Shown here in pieces: positions 8,065 through 16,835 of a stretch of DNA of 64,000 bases. The notes below the pieces were generated by a model that had not been told where the DNA came from, made no database searches, and worked only from the letters and a program-made list of their open reading frames with translations. The stretch covers positions 25,684-89,683 of the forward strand of contig NZ_JXQD01000029.1 of the NCBI RefSeq assembly GCF_002100145.1. Direction: 5' to 3'. The first letter of the stretch is position 1. Every line of letters begins with the position of its first letter. This stretch comes from Vibrio sp. qd031. GTDB taxonomy: Bacteria; Pseudomonadota; Gammaproteobacteria; Enterobacterales; Vibrionaceae. The position numbers and the translations under genes are program-made.

Positions 8065-9410
8065 TAATCGGCCTTTGGCTTGCGTTTTTTCTTACTGCGG
8101 CGACGCGGTTTTTTGGCACCATCAACATCGTTTGACATCGCTTGGCGCATATCGCGTCCAGCTTGTTGGAAGGTGTCCCACCAGTTGGCGAGTTCTTCGG
8201 TTTCTCCACCTTCAATTTCGCCACGCATTTCGAGGAAATCAAACCCAGCTCTAAACTTGTTCAGTTCAAGTAGTCTGAAGGCGCGCTTTCCTTGACGGCG
8301 AGGCAAACGAAGTTGCAGCTGCCAAATTTCGCGTATGGTTGCAGTGTGACGACGCGGTATCGCCGTTGATCGAACCTGTTCATCCAAAATATGATTGCTG
8401 GCTGATAAAATAGCGTCGTAATAACTCATGTCACGCTTATCCATCAGGCGATAGGCGTAGGCTTCTAGTGGGTACCAGAGCATGGCCGCAAACATAAATG
8501 CTGGGTTGATGCGCTTACCTTCTGCAATGCGTGCGTCTGTCGACTCCAATACCAATTCGATCATGCGCTCGGTATTCGACTCTTCTTCCTCGGTAAATTG
8601 CTCTGCAATGATCGGGAATAGTTGCTCAAAAAGGCTAAATTCACGCAGCAAATCGTACGTATCTAATCCATGCCCAGACTGCAACAGTTTAAGGGATTCT
8701 TCATAGAGACGTGCAGATGGAATACTTTGCAGCAGCGGTGCCATAGTGTTAATGGGATCAGCGGTTTCAAAGCTAATATCGAAATCAAGTTTTGAGGCAA
8801 ATCGAATGGCGCGCAGCATGCGAACAGGGTCTTCGCGATAACGAACCTCGGGATCACCGATCAATCGCACCATGCCTAACTTAAGGTCTTCAATACCATT
8901 GGCAAAATCTTCGATTGAGAAGTCCGCAATGTTGTAATACATCGCATTGATGGTGAAATCGCGGCGCTGAGCATCTTCGTCGATGCTGCCGTAGACGTTA
9001 TCACGAAGCAGCATGCCTTCTTGATTTTGCGCTGAAATTTGCTTGCCGGTCTCCTGTTCACCTTCTTCATGGTGACCACGAAAGGTCGCAACTTCAATAA
9101 TATCGCGACCAAACATAATGTGCGCCAAGCGAAAACGGCGACCGATCAGGCGGCAGTTTCGAAACAGAGATTTAATCTGCTCTGGCGTAGCATTGGTGGC
9201 GATGTCAAAATCTTTTGGACTTTGGCCAAGTAGCAAGTCTCGCACGCCGCCACCAACTAGGTACGCATTGTAACCAGCTTTGTGCAGACGGTAGAGAACC
9301 TTAAGTGCGTTGTCACTGATCATGTCGCGAGATATAGGGTGCTGATCTCTTGGAACATGAGTGGCGATCAAAGGTGCGTTCTTATTTGGTGACTGAGTTT
9401 GTGTATTCAT
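8064..9410 (-). CDS. pcnB: poly(A) polymerase I
   Basis: This 448-residue enzyme adds 3' poly(A) tails that promote RNA decay. The class II nucleotidyltransferase motif GGGVRDLLLGQSPKDFDIAT is at about residues 53-72, with the catalytic aspartates, and the RRDFTINA motif follows. The C-terminus is highly basic (KKPRRRSKKKRK), typical of bacterial poly(A) polymerase rather than CCA-adding enzyme. ATG at 9410 is used. It is followed by overlapping folK and preceded by gluQ. Confidence 0.95.
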   Translation of the reverse strand: MNTQTQSPNKNAPLIATHVPRDQHPISRDMISDNALKVLYRLHKAGYNAYLVGGGVRDLLLGQSPKDFDIATNATPEQIKSLFRNCRLIGRRFRLAHIMFGRDIIEVATFRGHHEEGEQETGKQISAQNQEGMLLRDNVYGSIDEDAQRRDFTINAMYYNIADFSIEDFANGIEDLKLGMVRLIGDPEVRYREDPVRMLRAIRFASKLDFDISFETADPINTMAPLLQSIPSARLYEESLKLLQSGHGLDTYDLLREFSLFEQLFPIIAEQFTEEEESNTERMIELVLESTDARIAEGKRINPAFMFAAMLWYPLEAYAYRLMDKRDMSYYDAILSASNHILDEQVRSTAIPRRHTATIREIWQLQLRLPRRQGKRAFRLLELNKFRAGFDFLEMRGEIEGGETEELANWWDTFQQAGRDMRQAMSNDVDGAKKPRRRSKKKRKPKAD

Positions 9411-9495
9411 TACCCGTAGCTACTTGTCGGTGAACATTTTGATAAGCTAATTCGTTGAAGTTACTTATCAAAGATTAATTTGCGCTAATGATAGC

Positions 9496-10386
9496 TTAGC
9501 TTGAGCCAATTGAGAATGGAGTTATGACTTCTATCTCGTCTGGCAGTTGCGAAATGCGCCATTGTGACACTCCCCATGCGATGATTTCGTCCGTGCTGCC
9601 CTGTTGTACGTCATCGGGAAGGGAAAAACCCAAGAACTGCATCGCAGAGCATAATGTTGGAACAACATCAGAGGTTGAAATGGCTGGAGCATGATTCTGC
9701 TTAGAGAGTTTTCCGCCCGTTGCTTGCATCGCGAGTGGTAGGTGTAAGTAGTCAGGTATCGTCTGCCCCAACACAGTATACAGATGAATTTGACGCCCTG
9801 TTGGCTCAATAAGGTCAGCGCCACGGACAACCTGTGTTATCCCTTGATAAATATCATCAAGCACGACGGCTAAGTTATAGGCAAACAATCCATCTCTTCG
9901 TTTAATAATAAAGTCTTCTTTAGCAAGGGCTGCTGGTATGGCGATCTTTCCATGGCGGAGGTCCGAGAAATGGTCAATACACGAGTCTACAGTGATCCTT
10001 ACAGAGCACTCTCTTGCTGGTAAGCCCAATGTTCGGCAGGTTCCAAGGTAATAGCCGCCAGATTGCTTGATCTGTTTGCGGGTACATTGACAGTAGTAGG
10101 CGTCACCGCGCTCAAGCCAATCATCAATTTGAGCTTGATAGTCTGCCAAACGCTGGCTTTGATATAAAACCTGTTGGTCCCAGTGTAAACCGTAGGCCTC
10201 AAGAGCCTTTAAAATAAGGCTATCGGCACCAGCCATCTCACGCGGTGGATCCAGGTCTTCGATTCGAACTAACCACTGCCCGTTCTGTGACCGTGCGTGA
10301 AAATAACTGCCTAAAGCGGCAACAAGCGAACCAAAATGAAGCGGTCCTGAAGGAGAAGGGGCAAATCGACCAATGACGTTGTGCAT
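9496..10386 (-). CDS. gluQ: glutamyl-queuosine tRNA(Asp) synthetase
   Basis: This 296-residue paralogue of the GluRS catalytic domain lacks the anticodon-binding domain and glutamylates queuosine in tRNA-Asp. The class I HIGH-like motif is GPLHFGS (about residue 15), the zinc site is CQCTRKQ...YYLGTC, and a KLSKQ motif stands for KMSKS. It sits directly downstream of dksA, the conserved dksA-gluQ arrangement. A terminator lies between the two, so expression likely depends on read-through or a local promoter. Confidence 0.95.
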   Translation of the reverse strand: MHNVIGRFAPSPSGPLHFGSLVAALGSYFHARSQNGQWLVRIEDLDPPREMAGADSLILKALEAYGLHWDQQVLYQSQRLADYQAQIDDWLERGDAYYCQCTRKQIKQSGGYYLGTCRTLGLPARECSVRITVDSCIDHFSDLRHGKIAIPAALAKEDFIIKRRDGLFAYNLAVVLDDIYQGITQVVRGADLIEPTGRQIHLYTVLGQTIPDYLHLPLAMQATGGKLSKQNHAPAISTSDVVPTLCSAMQFLGFSLPDDVQQGSTDEIIAWGVSQWRISQLPDEIEVITPFSIGSS

Positions 10387-10431
10387 ACTATTTGTGTAAT
10401 AACCGACGAGATAGGTAAGTGTAACCAGTGA

Positions 10432-10466
10432 TGAAAAAGCAAAAAGGGAGCTTTCGCTCCCTTTTA
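10432..10466 (-). terminator. terminator between dksA and gluQ
   Basis: On the minus strand AAAAGGGAGC, loop GAAA, GCTCCCTTTTT is followed by further T-rich sequence. It lies just after dksA and before gluQ. A terminator at this junction is described for E. coli dksA-gluQ, so it probably tunes gluQ read-through. Confidence 0.88.
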
Positions 10467-10485
10467 AGATTTAGGCGTGTTGAAC

Positions 10486-10929
10486 TTAGCCTTGCATCTG
10501 TTTTTCTTTTAGCTCTGCGAGTGTTTTACAGTCGATACATAGATCAGCTGTAGGGCGAGCTTCTAGACGACGAATACCGATTTCTACACCACAAGAGTCA
10601 CAGAAACCAAAGTCATCTTCTACGATTTTGTTGAGTGTTTTTTCTATCTTCTTAATCAAACGACGCTCGCGATCGCGGTTGCGTAGCTCTAGACTGAACT
10701 CTTCTTCTTGCGAAGCGCGATCGACCGGATCAGGGAAGTTTGCGGCTTCGTCTTGCATGTGCACAACGGTGCGTTCTACTTCTTCGCGCAACTGGTCGCG
10801 CCAAGCTTCTAAAATCTTAGTGAAATGAGCCATTTGCTCTGGTGACATATACTCTTCACCAGCTTTTTCTTGGTACGGCTCAACCCCTGCAATGGCTAGA
10901 ATTCCTAGCGCTTTTTTCTTTTCTGGCAT
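10486..10929 (-). CDS. dksA: RNA polymerase-binding transcription factor DksA
   Basis: This 147-residue protein acts with ppGpp through the RNA polymerase secondary channel in the stringent response. The coiled-coil tip aspartates are in NFPDPVDRA, and the four-cysteine zinc finger spans CDSCGVEIG to CIDC near the C-terminus. ATG at 10929 is chosen because AGGAG lies seven bases upstream; an in-frame TTG at 10953 would start inside that region. It leads the gluQ-pcnB-folK direction of transcription. Confidence 0.96.
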   Translation of the reverse strand: MPEKKKALGILAIAGVEPYQEKAGEEYMSPEQMAHFTKILEAWRDQLREEVERTVVHMQDEAANFPDPVDRASQEEEFSLELRNRDRERRLIKKIEKTLNKIVEDDFGFCDSCGVEIGIRRLEARPTADLCIDCKTLAELKEKQMQG

Positions 10930-11079
10930 ACCGCATCTCCTAAAATACACCAAACCAACTGCCGGACAGTTAATTTTTAAGGCGGGTATCTATAGCAAAA
11001 ACCGAATGGAGTGGCAAACACTCTTTTTCTCTAATTCCACTCTCTGTGAGGGGAGTTGTAGTTTCGGATAACCATTTAT

Positions 11080-11787
11080 TCAAAGTGTGAATTGAATCGG
11101 ATTGTCCAATTTTAACGACTTATGAGTAAGTGTGGCTTGGTAACAAATCACTTCGACACCAGCTGCTATAGCCTGCTTTAACAACGTTGAATATGTAGAG
11201 TCAATATGGTGTGCAGGAGAGACGTTTTCAATGCCAGAATGTTGTACTGAATAAAAAAGAACCGCTCTGGCGCCTTGTTGTGCCATTTCTGTGAGCTCCC
11301 GCAAATGTTTTTGACCACGAACGGTCTGCGTATCGGGGAAGAAGCCTTGTCCATTCTCGCTTAATAGGGTCACGCTCTTAACTTCGACGTAGCAATCTGG
11401 CCGACCATCATTTTGTAACAGAATATCAATCCGGCTGTTTTCTTGTCCATATTTCACCTCTGCTCGTAGCGTTTCGTAGCCTATGAGTTCTGGTATGGTT
11501 TGTTGGGTGATGGCTTCAATCACTAACTGATTGGCTCGGGCAGTGTTCACGCAGATACGATCGCCCTTAGCGGTTTCGGTGAGCTCCCAACTGCATGGGT
11601 ACTTGCGCTTTGGATTGTCTGAGGTGGAGTACCACACGGTATCGCCAGGCTCTGCGCAGCCCGTCATTGCCCCTGTATTGGCGCAGTGTATCGTCGTGAT
11701 GGTTCCATCGTCTAACGTCACGTCGGCTAAAAAACGCTTATAGCGTTTGATTAAAGTGGCAGATTGAAGTGGTGGGTGAAACTCCAT
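11080..11787 (-). CDS. sfsA: SfsA family protein (sugar fermentation stimulation)
   Basis: This 235-residue protein has an N-terminal OB-like fold and a C-terminal PD-(D/E)XK-like nuclease-type core; segments [10 protein letters not shown] and [10 protein letters not shown] match that core. SfsA was found in E. coli as a factor affecting maltose metabolism, and its biochemical role is unsettled. Placement between dksA and hrpB is conserved in gammaproteobacteria. It is divergent from hrpB with only about 95 bases between start codons. Confidence 0.93.
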   Translation of the reverse strand: MEFHPPLQSATLIKRYKRFLADVTLDDGTITTIHCANTGAMTGCAEPGDTVWYSTSDNPKRKYPCSWELTETAKGDRICVNTARANQLVIEAITQQTIPELIGYETLRAEVKYGQENSRIDILLQNDGRPDCYVEVKSVTLLSENGQGFFPDTQTVRGQKHLRELTEMAQQGARAVLFYSVQHSGIENVSPAHHIDSTYSTLLKQAIAAGVEVICYQATLTHKSLKLDNPIQFTL

Positions 11788-11882
11788 GTTTAAGATCCTT
11801 TAAAGACGTGGCTAAGCAAAGACGAATAGGGGAGACTAAGGTACACTATCTCGCTATTCAACACCGTTTAGTCGTTTTCTTT

Positions 11883-14417
11883 ATGTCAAACTCCCCAACG
11901 CCGCTTGCTAACACCCCTCCTGTGGCTGAGGTATTGCCTGATCTGCTTGAAGCATTGAGGCAATCTAATCAGGTACTGTTAAAAGCCCCCACAGGCGCTG
12001 GTAAATCCACCTATTTACCGAAAGCGCTATTGGAGAGTGGGGCCGTTGTCGGGAAAATCGTGTTGTTAGAGCCGCGAAGACTCGCAGCAAAAAACATTGC
12101 GCTCTTTCTTGCCAAGCAACTCGGCGAGCCTATAGGGCAACGCGTTGGGTATCGAGTTCGTGGTGAGACTAAAGTCTCTGCCGATACCGTCATTGAAGTG
12201 GTCACCGAGGCCATTTTGACCCGCATGATCCAAACTGATCCAGAGCTCTCTGGTATCGGGATGGTGATCTTGGATGAGTTTCATGAACGCAGCATACACG
12301 CGGACACGGCGCTGGCATTTTGTCTAGAAATTCAAGCTGCGTTAAGAGATGACTTGGCCTTACTGGTGATGTCAGCCACGTTAGATGAACAGAGCTTTAC
12401 TACCCTCATGCCGGAAGCGGTGTTCCTACAAAGCCAGGGTAAGAGCTATCCCGTTGAGTTGCAGTACGCTCCAGTACCTCATAGTCGCTATTGGCTGCCT
12501 CACGTTATCCAGACCATTCAAAGGGTTCATACCCAACATCAAGGCGTCATTTTAGTCTTTCTACCCAGCGTGGCGGCTATAGAGCGTGTATTCAGTGAAC
12601 TCTCTGATGATGTCTCTGCGTCAACGGACGTCTCGGTATGTCGATTGCATGGCCGGCTTCCTTTTGCGCAGCAGCAGCAGGCAATTAAAGCCGATGACAG
12701 CATAAAGACCAAGATAGTGTTAACCACCAATGTGGCAGAGACGTCTCTAACGATTGAAGGGGTCACCCTTGTCATTGATAGCGGACTCGCGCGTGAAGCC
12801 AGTTTTAATCTCAACACGGGCATCACTAAGCTCGAGGAAAAGTGGACCAATCAATCGTCGGCCATTCAGCGTGCGGGTCGCGCCGGACGACTTGGGCCTG
12901 GCCAATGCATTCGGTTGTACAGTGAAACTCAGTTTAATCAGATGGCGAGCAATGCCGTACCGGAAATACTGCGCAGCGATTTATCGGCGCTGGCGTTAGA
13001 AATGAAAGTGTGGGGTGCAAACGAACCCAGTGACTTAGCTTGGTTAACACCGCCACTGGCTACTCATTGGGCGCATGCTACAGCGCTGCTTAAAGAATTA
13101 GGTTTGCTGGATAGCGCGCACAAGCCTACCGAATTGCTCGCGACCGCTCATCAATTTGGCTCATCACCTCGGATAGCATCAATGCTGTTATCCGCTCAGC
13201 AGGTTGCCAAAAATCCACGCCATGACCAAGTGGGCCAAAAGCTGCTGCACGGTGCGATTTGGTTGGCGGCCTTACTCGATGAACCAATAAAGCAAGGTGT
13301 CGATATCCAAGCATGGGTTTCACTTCTAGCGGCGAATCGGCACCCTAAACAGGCGTTAATGAGCAAACGAATTCAGCAGCTCAGTGGGCTGCTTTGCTGC
13401 GCTCTAAAAGGGGAGCCAGATCCTGCCTATTTAGGCATTGCTTTAAGCTTTGCCTTTCCTGACCGCGTAGCCAAAGCCCGCAGCGGTTCAACCAATAATC
13501 AATGGCAAAACTATCAATTGGCGAACGGCCACGGCGCTCAGATGCGCTCTGACGAGAAGCTAACGCAGCAAGCGTATTTGGTGTGTGCAGACCTGATCAC
13601 CGCAACTCAATCAGCCAGTACTATAACGGCTGCGATGGGTGTGGATATTGACCTATTACAAACATTGAGAACTGACCACTTCGAGAAGAAATCATTGGCG
13701 AAGTGGAGTGATGAGCGTGGGCAATTGCTCGCCGAAACTCAATTATGTTGGGGGAAACTGGTGGTGTCGCGACGAGCAAACACCTCACCTGACCGACAGG
13801 ATATTGAGCAAGCCTTGTTGCAGTATGTGACAAGTAAAGGCTTACAGGTATTGGCACCGACTGAGCAAGACTTGCAGCTTATTGAGCGAGCGCGTTGCGC
13901 CGCACAATGGCTTAATGAGCGAACTTGGCCAGATTTTGAACCAAGCTCTCTACTTCAGGCCGTCGATCTGTGGCTTGCCCCATATTTGACTAACATTGTG
14001 AATGCAAAGCAGCTTCGTTCGTTATCGGTTAGCGAACTACTGCAAGCCTACTTAGGCTGGGAAAATATGCAGTTGCTAAATAAAGAGTTGCCTACCCACT
14101 TAACGACTGCCGCTGGCTCTCGAAAGCGGCTGACGTATCAATTCGGTAAGTCACCATTTTTAGCAGTGAAAATGCAGGAAATGTTTGGTGAAAGTGACTC
14201 GCCAAGTATTGCTCATGGTCGAGTCAAAGTGACTCTAGAGCTATTGTCACCCGCGCAACGTCCGTTGCAAGTGACCCAAGATCTTGCAGGATTTTGGCTA
14301 GGTGCATACAACGAAGTGAAAAAAGAGATGCGTGGACGATACCCAAAACATGTTTGGCCCGACGAACCCCAACATCATCAAGCAACAACTAAAACAAAGC
14401 GGCAATTAAATCGATGA
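11883..14417 (+). CDS. hrpB: ATP-dependent RNA helicase HrpB
   Basis: This is an 844-residue DExH helicase. Walker A is APTGAGKST near residue 40, motif II is DEFHERS, motif III is SATLD, and motif VI is QRAGRAGR. The HrpB-specific C-terminal region follows. ATG at 11883 is preferred: the frame stays open upstream to 11769, but that stretch overlaps sfsA and does not resemble the family N-terminus. The cellular role of HrpB is not well defined. Its stop overlaps the mrcB start by four bases, suggesting co-translation, and the hrpB-mrcB order is conserved. Confidence 0.94.
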   Translation: MSNSPTPLANTPPVAEVLPDLLEALRQSNQVLLKAPTGAGKSTYLPKALLESGAVVGKIVLLEPRRLAAKNIALFLAKQLGEPIGQRVGYRVRGETKVSADTVIEVVTEAILTRMIQTDPELSGIGMVILDEFHERSIHADTALAFCLEIQAALRDDLALLVMSATLDEQSFTTLMPEAVFLQSQGKSYPVELQYAPVPHSRYWLPHVIQTIQRVHTQHQGVILVFLPSVAAIERVFSELSDDVSASTDVSVCRLHGRLPFAQQQQAIKADDSIKTKIVLTTNVAETSLTIEGVTLVIDSGLAREASFNLNTGITKLEEKWTNQSSAIQRAGRAGRLGPGQCIRLYSETQFNQMASNAVPEILRSDLSALALEMKVWGANEPSDLAWLTPPLATHWAHATALLKELGLLDSAHKPTELLATAHQFGSSPRIASMLLSAQQVAKNPRHDQVGQKLLHGAIWLAALLDEPIKQGVDIQAWVSLLAANRHPKQALMSKRIQQLSGLLCCALKGEPDPAYLGIALSFAFPDRVAKARSGSTNNQWQNYQLANGHGAQMRSDEKLTQQAYLVCADLITATQSASTITAAMGVDIDLLQTLRTDHFEKKSLAKWSDERGQLLAETQLCWGKLVVSRRANTSPDRQDIEQALLQYVTSKGLQVLAPTEQDLQLIERARCAAQWLNERTWPDFEPSSLLQAVDLWLAPYLTNIVNAKQLRSLSVSELLQAYLGWENMQLLNKELPTHLTTAAGSRKRLTYQFGKSPFLAVKMQEMFGESDSPSIAHGRVKVTLELLSPAQRPLQVTQDLAGFWLGAYNEVKKEMRGRYPKHVWPDEPQHHQATTKTKRQLNR

Positions 14418-16777
14418 GTAAAAAGCAGCCTACAAAACGGACTCCAGTAAAGCGTAATACTGCGAATAAAGCGCCAGCATGCAAGAAATCGGCGACCCCA
14501 CGTAGAGTATCCAAAAACAACTCCAAACGAGGTGGCTGGGGCAAAATACTGTGGGGATTAACCTGGAAATTAGGCTTGGCCGCCGCGGCGGTTTTATTGC
14601 TCGTTGGTTTGTACCTTTACTCGTTAGTTGAGCGGCGCTTTGAAGGGCAGTTATTTGACTTGCCGACTATTGTCTATGCGCGAGTATTAACCTTGAGTCC
14701 GGGGATGCAGATGTCCAACAAAGAGCTAAGAACGGAGCTGGATGCGTTGAACTACCGCAAAGTTGAGTACCCACGCTTTCCAGGTGAGTACGCAGCGAGC
14801 AGCAGTAAGGTCGAATTGATCCGAAGACCCTTTGAGTTTGAAGACGGGCCAGAGCCCGACCGTCATGTGATGGTGCATTTTTCTGGAGGTGAATTGTCAA
14901 GGATCTACTCTATGGAACGTCAAGCGGAGCTGGGTTTTCTAAGGTTGGAGCCTAAGATGTTAGGGATGCTCGAAAAAAATGTTGAGCAACACCGATTGTT
15001 CGTGCCCCGTGATGAAACACCAGAGTTTTTGATCGATGCTCTGTTAACGACAGAAGATAGGGACTTTTATCAGCATGACGGCGTTTCTCCTACCGCTATT
15101 TTGCGAGCATTTGCAGTAAACGTTAAAGCGGGAAAAACTGTTCAGGGCGGCAGTACTTTAACTCAGCAGTTAAGTAAAAACCTGTTTTTGAGCAGCGAAC
15201 GAACCTTGTGGCGTAAAGTGCGAGAAGCGTACATCGCAGTCATGATTGATTACCTGTACGACAAGGACCGGATCCTGGAAGGCTACCTCAACGAAGTGTA
15301 TTTAGGACAATCGGGTAGACAAGCCATCCATGGATTTGGGTTGGCAGCTCGATACTATTTTGGTGCACCATTACAAGAACTGCGAATCGATCAGCAAGCT
15401 CTACTTGTCGGCATGGTCAAAGGACCGTCGTACTACAATCCTCTTCGTCACCCGGAACGAGTGAAACAGCGTCGAGACCTGATTTTACGTTTGATGATGG
15501 AGCAGGGATATTTAACGGGAAACCAGTATCAAGTCGCGGTTAGTCGCGATATCGACTTGCAAGCGAACCCCCGAATCGCTCCGCGACAACCCGCTTACTT
15601 CGAGCTTCTAAAACAAGAGCTTAAACAGAAAGTGGGTGAAAACTACCACGAGTTTGTTGGCCTTAGGCTCTTTACTAGCTTGGATCCTGTGTCGCAAAAC
15701 AGTTTGGTCTCAGCCATCACTGGTACGATCCCTAATTTAGAGAAGCGCAGTGGTGCCGACCTAGAGGCTGCGGGAGTTGCGGTTGATAGGGTTACAGGTG
15801 AAGTGCGCGCAATGGTTGGCGGTAAACGCACCGGATATGAAGGTTATAACCGAGCACTGAATGCCAGTCGGCCTATCGGTTCGCTGGCGAAACCTGCGGT
15901 CTATTTGACGGCTTGGAAAAAACCCAATCGTTACCAACTGATCACACCGATCATTGATTCACCGATTAGCTTAAAGGGAAGTAACGGTACCGTGTGGGAA
16001 CCCAGAAACTACGATAGAGTGTTTCGTGGCGCGGTACCTATGTACCAAGGTTTGACGCATTCGTTGAATGTGCCAACGGTTAAGATAGGAATGAAAGTTG
16101 GGATTAAAGAGGTCACCCAAACACTGATTGACCTTGGGATCGATAGTCAAGAAATTCGTTCTGTTCCATCGATGTTTTTAGGTGCCTTTAGTTTGACCCC
16201 CTATGAGGTGACTCAGATGTATCAAACCATCACAAATTCGGGGCGCAGGTCTCCACTGTCGTCTTTGCGAGTGGTTATGGACGAAGAGGGAGAGGTGCTT
16301 TATAAATCGTTGCCACGAGCCAAACAGCAAGTCCCAGAGCAAGCCGCCTGGCTAACGACCTATGTGTTAAAGAAAACGGTCACTGAGGGTACAGCCCGAT
16401 CGCTGAGTGGATATTCAAAGCACGGCTTAGCGGGTAAAACCGGGACGACCAACGATGGGCGAGATAGCTGGTTTGTTGGCGCTGATGGTCGAGAAGTTAC
16501 CACCATTTGGGTTGGCCGTGACGATAATGGTAAAACCTCTCTAACAGGGTCGTCAGGTGCACTGCCAATATATAAATCCTATATTGAACAACGCTCTCCA
16601 AAGACTTTACAGCTCTCTTGGCCGCAAAATCTAATTACCTTGGGCTATCAATGGAATGACTCAGGAACCGTGCAATGGAAATGCGGGTCTAGTGTTAAAA
16701 CACCGGTCTGGGATCCTAATGGAGTATTTAAAAAAGTCTGTGACAAATCTATGTTGCAAAAGCTGGTGGATTGGTAA
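14414..16777 (+). CDS. mrcB: penicillin-binding protein 1B (bifunctional peptidoglycan synthase)
   Basis: This 787-residue class A PBP has a basic cytoplasmic tail, one membrane helix at about residues 45-70, and a UB2H-like domain. The GT51 glycosyltransferase (TTEDRDFYQHDGVSP, GGSTLTQQLSKNLF) follows, then the transpeptidase with SLAK (in PIGSLAKP), SLN and KTG (AGKTGTTNDG). It polymerises and cross-links peptidoglycan in the periplasm, normally activated by LpoB-type lipoproteins. It overlaps hrpB by four bases. Confidence 0.96.
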   Translation: MSKKQPTKRTPVKRNTANKAPACKKSATPRRVSKNNSKRGGWGKILWGLTWKLGLAAAAVLLLVGLYLYSLVERRFEGQLFDLPTIVYARVLTLSPGMQMSNKELRTELDALNYRKVEYPRFPGEYAASSSKVELIRRPFEFEDGPEPDRHVMVHFSGGELSRIYSMERQAELGFLRLEPKMLGMLEKNVEQHRLFVPRDETPEFLIDALLTTEDRDFYQHDGVSPTAILRAFAVNVKAGKTVQGGSTLTQQLSKNLFLSSERTLWRKVREAYIAVMIDYLYDKDRILEGYLNEVYLGQSGRQAIHGFGLAARYYFGAPLQELRIDQQALLVGMVKGPSYYNPLRHPERVKQRRDLILRLMMEQGYLTGNQYQVAVSRDIDLQANPRIAPRQPAYFELLKQELKQKVGENYHEFVGLRLFTSLDPVSQNSLVSAITGTIPNLEKRSGADLEAAGVAVDRVTGEVRAMVGGKRTGYEGYNRALNASRPIGSLAKPAVYLTAWKKPNRYQLITPIIDSPISLKGSNGTVWEPRNYDRVFRGAVPMYQGLTHSLNVPTVKIGMKVGIKEVTQTLIDLGIDSQEIRSVPSMFLGAFSLTPYEVTQMYQTITNSGRRSPLSSLRVVMDEEGEVLYKSLPRAKQQVPEQAAWLTTYVLKKTVTEGTARSLSGYSKHGLAGKTGTTNDGRDSWFVGADGREVTTIWVGRDDNGKTSLTGSSGALPIYKSYIEQRSPKTLQLSWPQNLITLGYQWNDSGTVQWKCGSSVKTPVWDPNGVFKKVCDKSMLQKLVDW

Positions 16778-16835
16778 CGCTAACCCCAAACTTATGCTAA
16801 CTTAAAGACGTTGCTTGTTATAAGGATTTAACAGA

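Noticed and set aside
11769..11882. N-terminal extension of hrpB
   Set aside because: It overlaps the divergent sfsA start and is unlike the family N-terminus; ATG at 11883 fits better.
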